DNA of 64,000 nucleotides, from NCBI GenBank assembly GCA_949752745.1, contig OX457029.1, positions 15,935,956-15,999,955 on the forward strand. The letters run 5' to 3'. Shown here in pieces: positions 61,160-64,000 of this stretch. Each line of letters begins with the position of its first letter. Positions within the stretch are counted from its first letter, which is position 1. The notes under the pieces were generated by a model. It did no database searches, was not told the DNA's origin, and saw only the letters and a list, made by a program, of their open reading frames with translations. The position numbers and the translations under genes are program-made. This stretch comes from Protula sp. h YS-2021. Taxonomy: Eukaryota; Annelida; Polychaeta; Sabellida; Serpulidae.

Positions 61160-61690
61160 GATTCTGTCAAAACATGGTGGACAGTTGGTGAAAATTATGA
61201 CTCTATCATTAAATATTTTACGTATTCTCAACACTAGTTTCGTTCTAGTGTTTATTCCAAAGCCGCTGAAATTTTCAGCGGCTTTGTAAAGTCGCTGGTT
61301 CACTTAGCGGCTTTGTAAAACCGCTGGAATTTTCAGCGGCTTTGTTTTATAGCTCGAAAATTTGACAATTCCGCTGAAATGATAAAGTAGAAAGAGCAAG
61401 GCAATATTTCTCTTATTGTCGCTGGAACTGTAGAATTAGATGGTAGTTTTAAAAGTACAACTAAAGGGCTAAATTTCAACATTTATTATTGAACGCAGTG
61501 CATAAACTTGACAGTCGATTCATACCATTTCATTCAGTATTTGTAATTTATCATTAAAATGTGACCTCCCCCCTCCCTCCCCACCATCATTTTTCTCCAA
61601 TTTTCATTTTAAAGATTATTATTAACTGGTGGACAGTTGGTGGAAATTATGATTCTATCATTAAATATTTTACGTATTCTCAACATCAAT
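61160..61690. repeat. Direct repeats flanking a palindrome-rich insert
   Basis: A segment of about 75 bp (GGTGGACAGTTGGTG, AAATTATGA, CTATCATTAAATATTTTACG, TATTCTCAACA) occurs at 61,171-61,235 and 61,628-61,693. Between them, 61,253-61,360 holds repeated perfect palindromes with arms AAAGCCGCTGAAA and TTTCAGCGGCTTT. Confidence 0.75.
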
Positions 61691-61989
61691 TTCATTCTGG
61701 ACTGCAAATTCTAGCTTGTCTTCATTCCGCCAACGACATCATGCTGAATAAGACGCAAGTGCCTTAGCCACTTTCATTTTGTTTGTGGCGTACTATCCAC
61801 ACCGCGATATTGTGGAAAAGCACAGTGAAAAAGCATAACTGAACTAGGTCTTATTATTTATTCCAACCGGCTTTAGCCAGTCTACCATGAAAATATAACA
61901 TTGATATTTTAAAGTCAAGTCGTGACCGCAGTGTTTGCGATAACACGGGACGAAAAATTTTTCAGTGCTTTTTTCTTATAAAATTATTA

Positions 61990-62355
61990 CAGGGTTCGAA
62001 ATTAGCGGTGGCGCGGTGGCGATTTGCTACTAAGTTTTGACATTTCGCAACCAGAAAAAAATCTTGGTGGCGGAATTTTGCCACCAGCAAATCTGAGGAA
62101 AACATAGTTCACAAATTTAAACAATTTTCTTTTCATAAATAACATTATTAATTGGCAAATGGGCGGCGGCCTGTCAAGTGGATTAGATTAATACCGGTTT
62201 ATTGATAATAAACAGTGGAGCGCTTATTTGACTTGTTGTTTTCATGTTGTTGCCAGTTGGTCACTTGGGACACGGGTTAACTCAATTTCGCCACCAGAAC
62301 AAGAAGTTGGTGGCGATTTTCGCCACCATGTCAAAGGGCTTAAGTCCGAACCCTG
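61990..62355. mobile_element. Small inverted-repeat element, hAT-like ends
   Basis: CAGGGTTCG at 61,990 and its inverse CGAACCCTG at 62,347-62,355 bound 366 bp rich in GGTGGCG / CGCCACC phrases in both orientations. The CAGGG termini resemble hAT MITEs, but no flush 8-bp target duplication is visible. Confidence 0.5.
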
Positions 62356-62537
62356 TATTGGGTTTATATTTTGCAACCACGGCTGCGGTTTCACTTACAA
62401 TGAATTTCCGGGAAAGTGGTCATTAAAAACGAAAGTAAAACTGCAATACAGTTTATTGTTAATAAAGCATGCTGGGTGTCAATCAAATGTAAAGGAATTT
62501 GTTAGTTAAATTTGACGAAGGAAATGAATTGAAGAAA

Positions 62538-63403
62538 TAACAAGAATGTACAGGGACATTGTGACCAGCCGAGATGTTGTGAATCACGTATCAATAGGAA
62601 CGTATGGTCGCCAAAAACTGGTACCAGTAGTCAAAAACCCTGTTGTTGAAAATTCCCATAAAATTTTAAAGCAATTCGGTCAAAACTGTGAAAGACTTTT
62701 TCAAAAGAGGACGGCCGATGCAAAACTGGAAGGTAATCCGATCAAAATTATGGAAGAAGAAGCATTTTGAAAACTGGCAACCAAAAACGTATAAATGCTA
62801 CCCCCCCCCCCCCCCCTCCATTTGGCAAATTTTTGGCCGATCGCTCAAAAGTGCCCTTTTCAAGAGAGGACCACCCGGAGAACATTATGAAACATTTGAA
62901 GGCAACCCGATCCAAATTGAGGAAGAAAAAGCTCTTTGAAAATTGGCCACCGAAAAATGCCCCCCCCCCCCCCCCCACCTTCGCTAATTTTTGTTGGCTC
63001 GCCAAAAAGTAACTTTCATGAGATGAAAGACTAGTGAATATTTATGTAAAAATTGAAGACAGTTCGATCAAAATTGTGATAGAAGAAGCATTTTCTTCCT
63101 CAATTCCTAGCAAACATTTATCCAGATTTTTAAGACAATGCAATCAAAATTGGGAGAAGCATTTTGAAGATTCGCAACCAAAAAAAAAAAAAAGAAGCTA
63201 AATGGCCCCCATTTAGCCAATTTTGGACGTATTGCCAAAAAAATCTTTCAAGAGAGGATTTGAAAGGATTCCGGTCAAAATTATGACAGAAGAAACATTT
63301 TAAGTAAATTTTTACATACGTACACGCGTACATACTGTACATACAGTTGATGGATACCCTTCTACTGATGTGATAAGACCAGCCCTACGAACTCGGCTGG
63401 TCT
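62538..63403 (-). mobile_element. Helentron-like family C element (copy 3), reverse orientation
   Basis: On the minus strand it starts AGACCAGCCGAGTTCGTAGG then GCTGGTCTTATC, a GTAC microsatellite, and four to five degenerate cores (with poly-G runs opposite 62,800 and 62,958). It ends CTCGGCTGGTCACAATGTCC then CTTGTTA. Both ends are intact, which confirms the boundaries deduced from the other copies. Confidence 0.7.
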
Positions 63404-64000
63404 AAAAAGGGCCTCGGGAAGTGAAGGTCCTTCAAATAAGAAACAAAAAAACTAGACATTTAATAGCAATGGCATGAAATGAAACAGAAGAAAGATGGGT
63501 TAGTTTATGGCACAGACACAGATAAAATGGCATGCACTGTATGTATGAAATCCAGACAATCAAACGCTTTTACGAAATCCGGACAGTCAAACGCTTTTAC
63601 GAAATCCGGACAGTCAAACGCTTCTACGAAAGGATGTTCAGATTTTCAACTGTCAGCAAAAAAAGAAACATACAAGTCTTCCACAACATATATGGTATAG
63701 AACTACGTGCACTATTACAAAAGTTACTAAAATGTGCAATACATTTTCATGTGAATGAAGTAGTATATGTGACTTCATACAGCGACATCCGTTCCCCGGC
63801 GGATAATAAAGTGGTATATGTGTTCATACAGCAATATCGCGAGTCAAGAAAACTAGTTATAAAATTTTGCACAGGCCTTGTCTGTTTTTTTTTTAAGTTA
63901 AAAAAAAATACATACAATTACAAATAAATGGCAGCAAATATACAAATATTGAAATAAACAATATATATATATAATATATATATATATAGAATGTTTATGT
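63404..64000. other. No exon identified at the right edge; AT microsatellite at the end
   Basis: Apart from the 27-bp repeat and a (TA)n tract at about 63,960-63,990, no ZRANB1 exon or other gene could be recognised. Confidence 0.4.
63547..63628. repeat. 27-bp tandem repeat, three copies
   Basis: GAAATCCGGACAGTCAAACG followed by CTTTTAC occurs three times. Confidence 0.9.

Noticed and set aside
61021..61160. Possible further upstream ZRANB1 exon on the minus strand
   Set aside because: One frame looks vaguely coding, but a stop precedes it, no donor has the required phase 1, and it does not resemble the expected sequence before the IEDFP linker.

Overview
This is eukaryotic (metazoan) nuclear DNA. 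The only confidently named gene is split by GT-AG introns, and most of the window is tandem repeats and repeat-bearing interspersed elements. The combination of an animal-type ZRANB1/Trabid deubiquitinase, AT-rich non-coding DNA and many elements built like the 'pearl'/non-autonomous Helentrons of bivalves suggests a mollusc or other lophotrochozoan. That assignment is inference; there is no rRNA or mitochondrial marker to settle it.

Layout. 1-13,985: a higher-order satellite with a repeat of about 1,530 bp, including two short units of about 1,088 bp. 14.4-16.4 kb: two further tandem arrays; the second shares a core motif with the big satellite. 16.4-19.1 kb: head-to-tail Helentron-like elements (families A and C). 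19.5-21.4 kb: minisatellites. 21.67-22.64 kb: two possible terminal exons of an unrecognised plus-strand gene. 23-29 kb: interspersed elements (E, D) and minisatellites. 29.57-29.9 kb: a possible promoter and signal-peptide first exon, next to a 39-bp repeat array that is open on the minus strand for 326 codons. 31.4-34.65 kb: a 51-bp array (family H), then families G and F and a MULE-like transposase relic. 34.9-35.7 kb: a GC-rich, partly coding-looking minus-strand segment. 36.45-41.18 kb: a family B array split by a 3.4-kb family C element. 41.19-42.83 kb: a second H element. 42.96-47.9 kb: C, D, G and F relics and a 102-bp higher-order array. 49.7-55.6 kb: minisatellites and a foldback element.

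The right end (55,815-60,948, minus strand) holds seven exons of the ZRANB1/TRABID OTU deubiquitinase. They run from the linker before the OTU domain to the acidic C-terminus and stop codon, with every splice phase consistent. The upstream zinc-finger and ankyrin exons were not found and probably lie beyond 64,000. The introns contain a 1.29-kb foldback transposon with an 8-bp target duplication, a family D element, and a partial duplication of the penultimate exon.

The main discovery candidate is structural. At least five sequence-unrelated element families (A, C, D, G, H) end in the same way: a short hairpin followed by CTAGTTT or CTTGTTT. Several begin with a matching inverted motif, and the middle is a tandem array. 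This suggests that one rolling-circle-type machinery spreads many different satellites.
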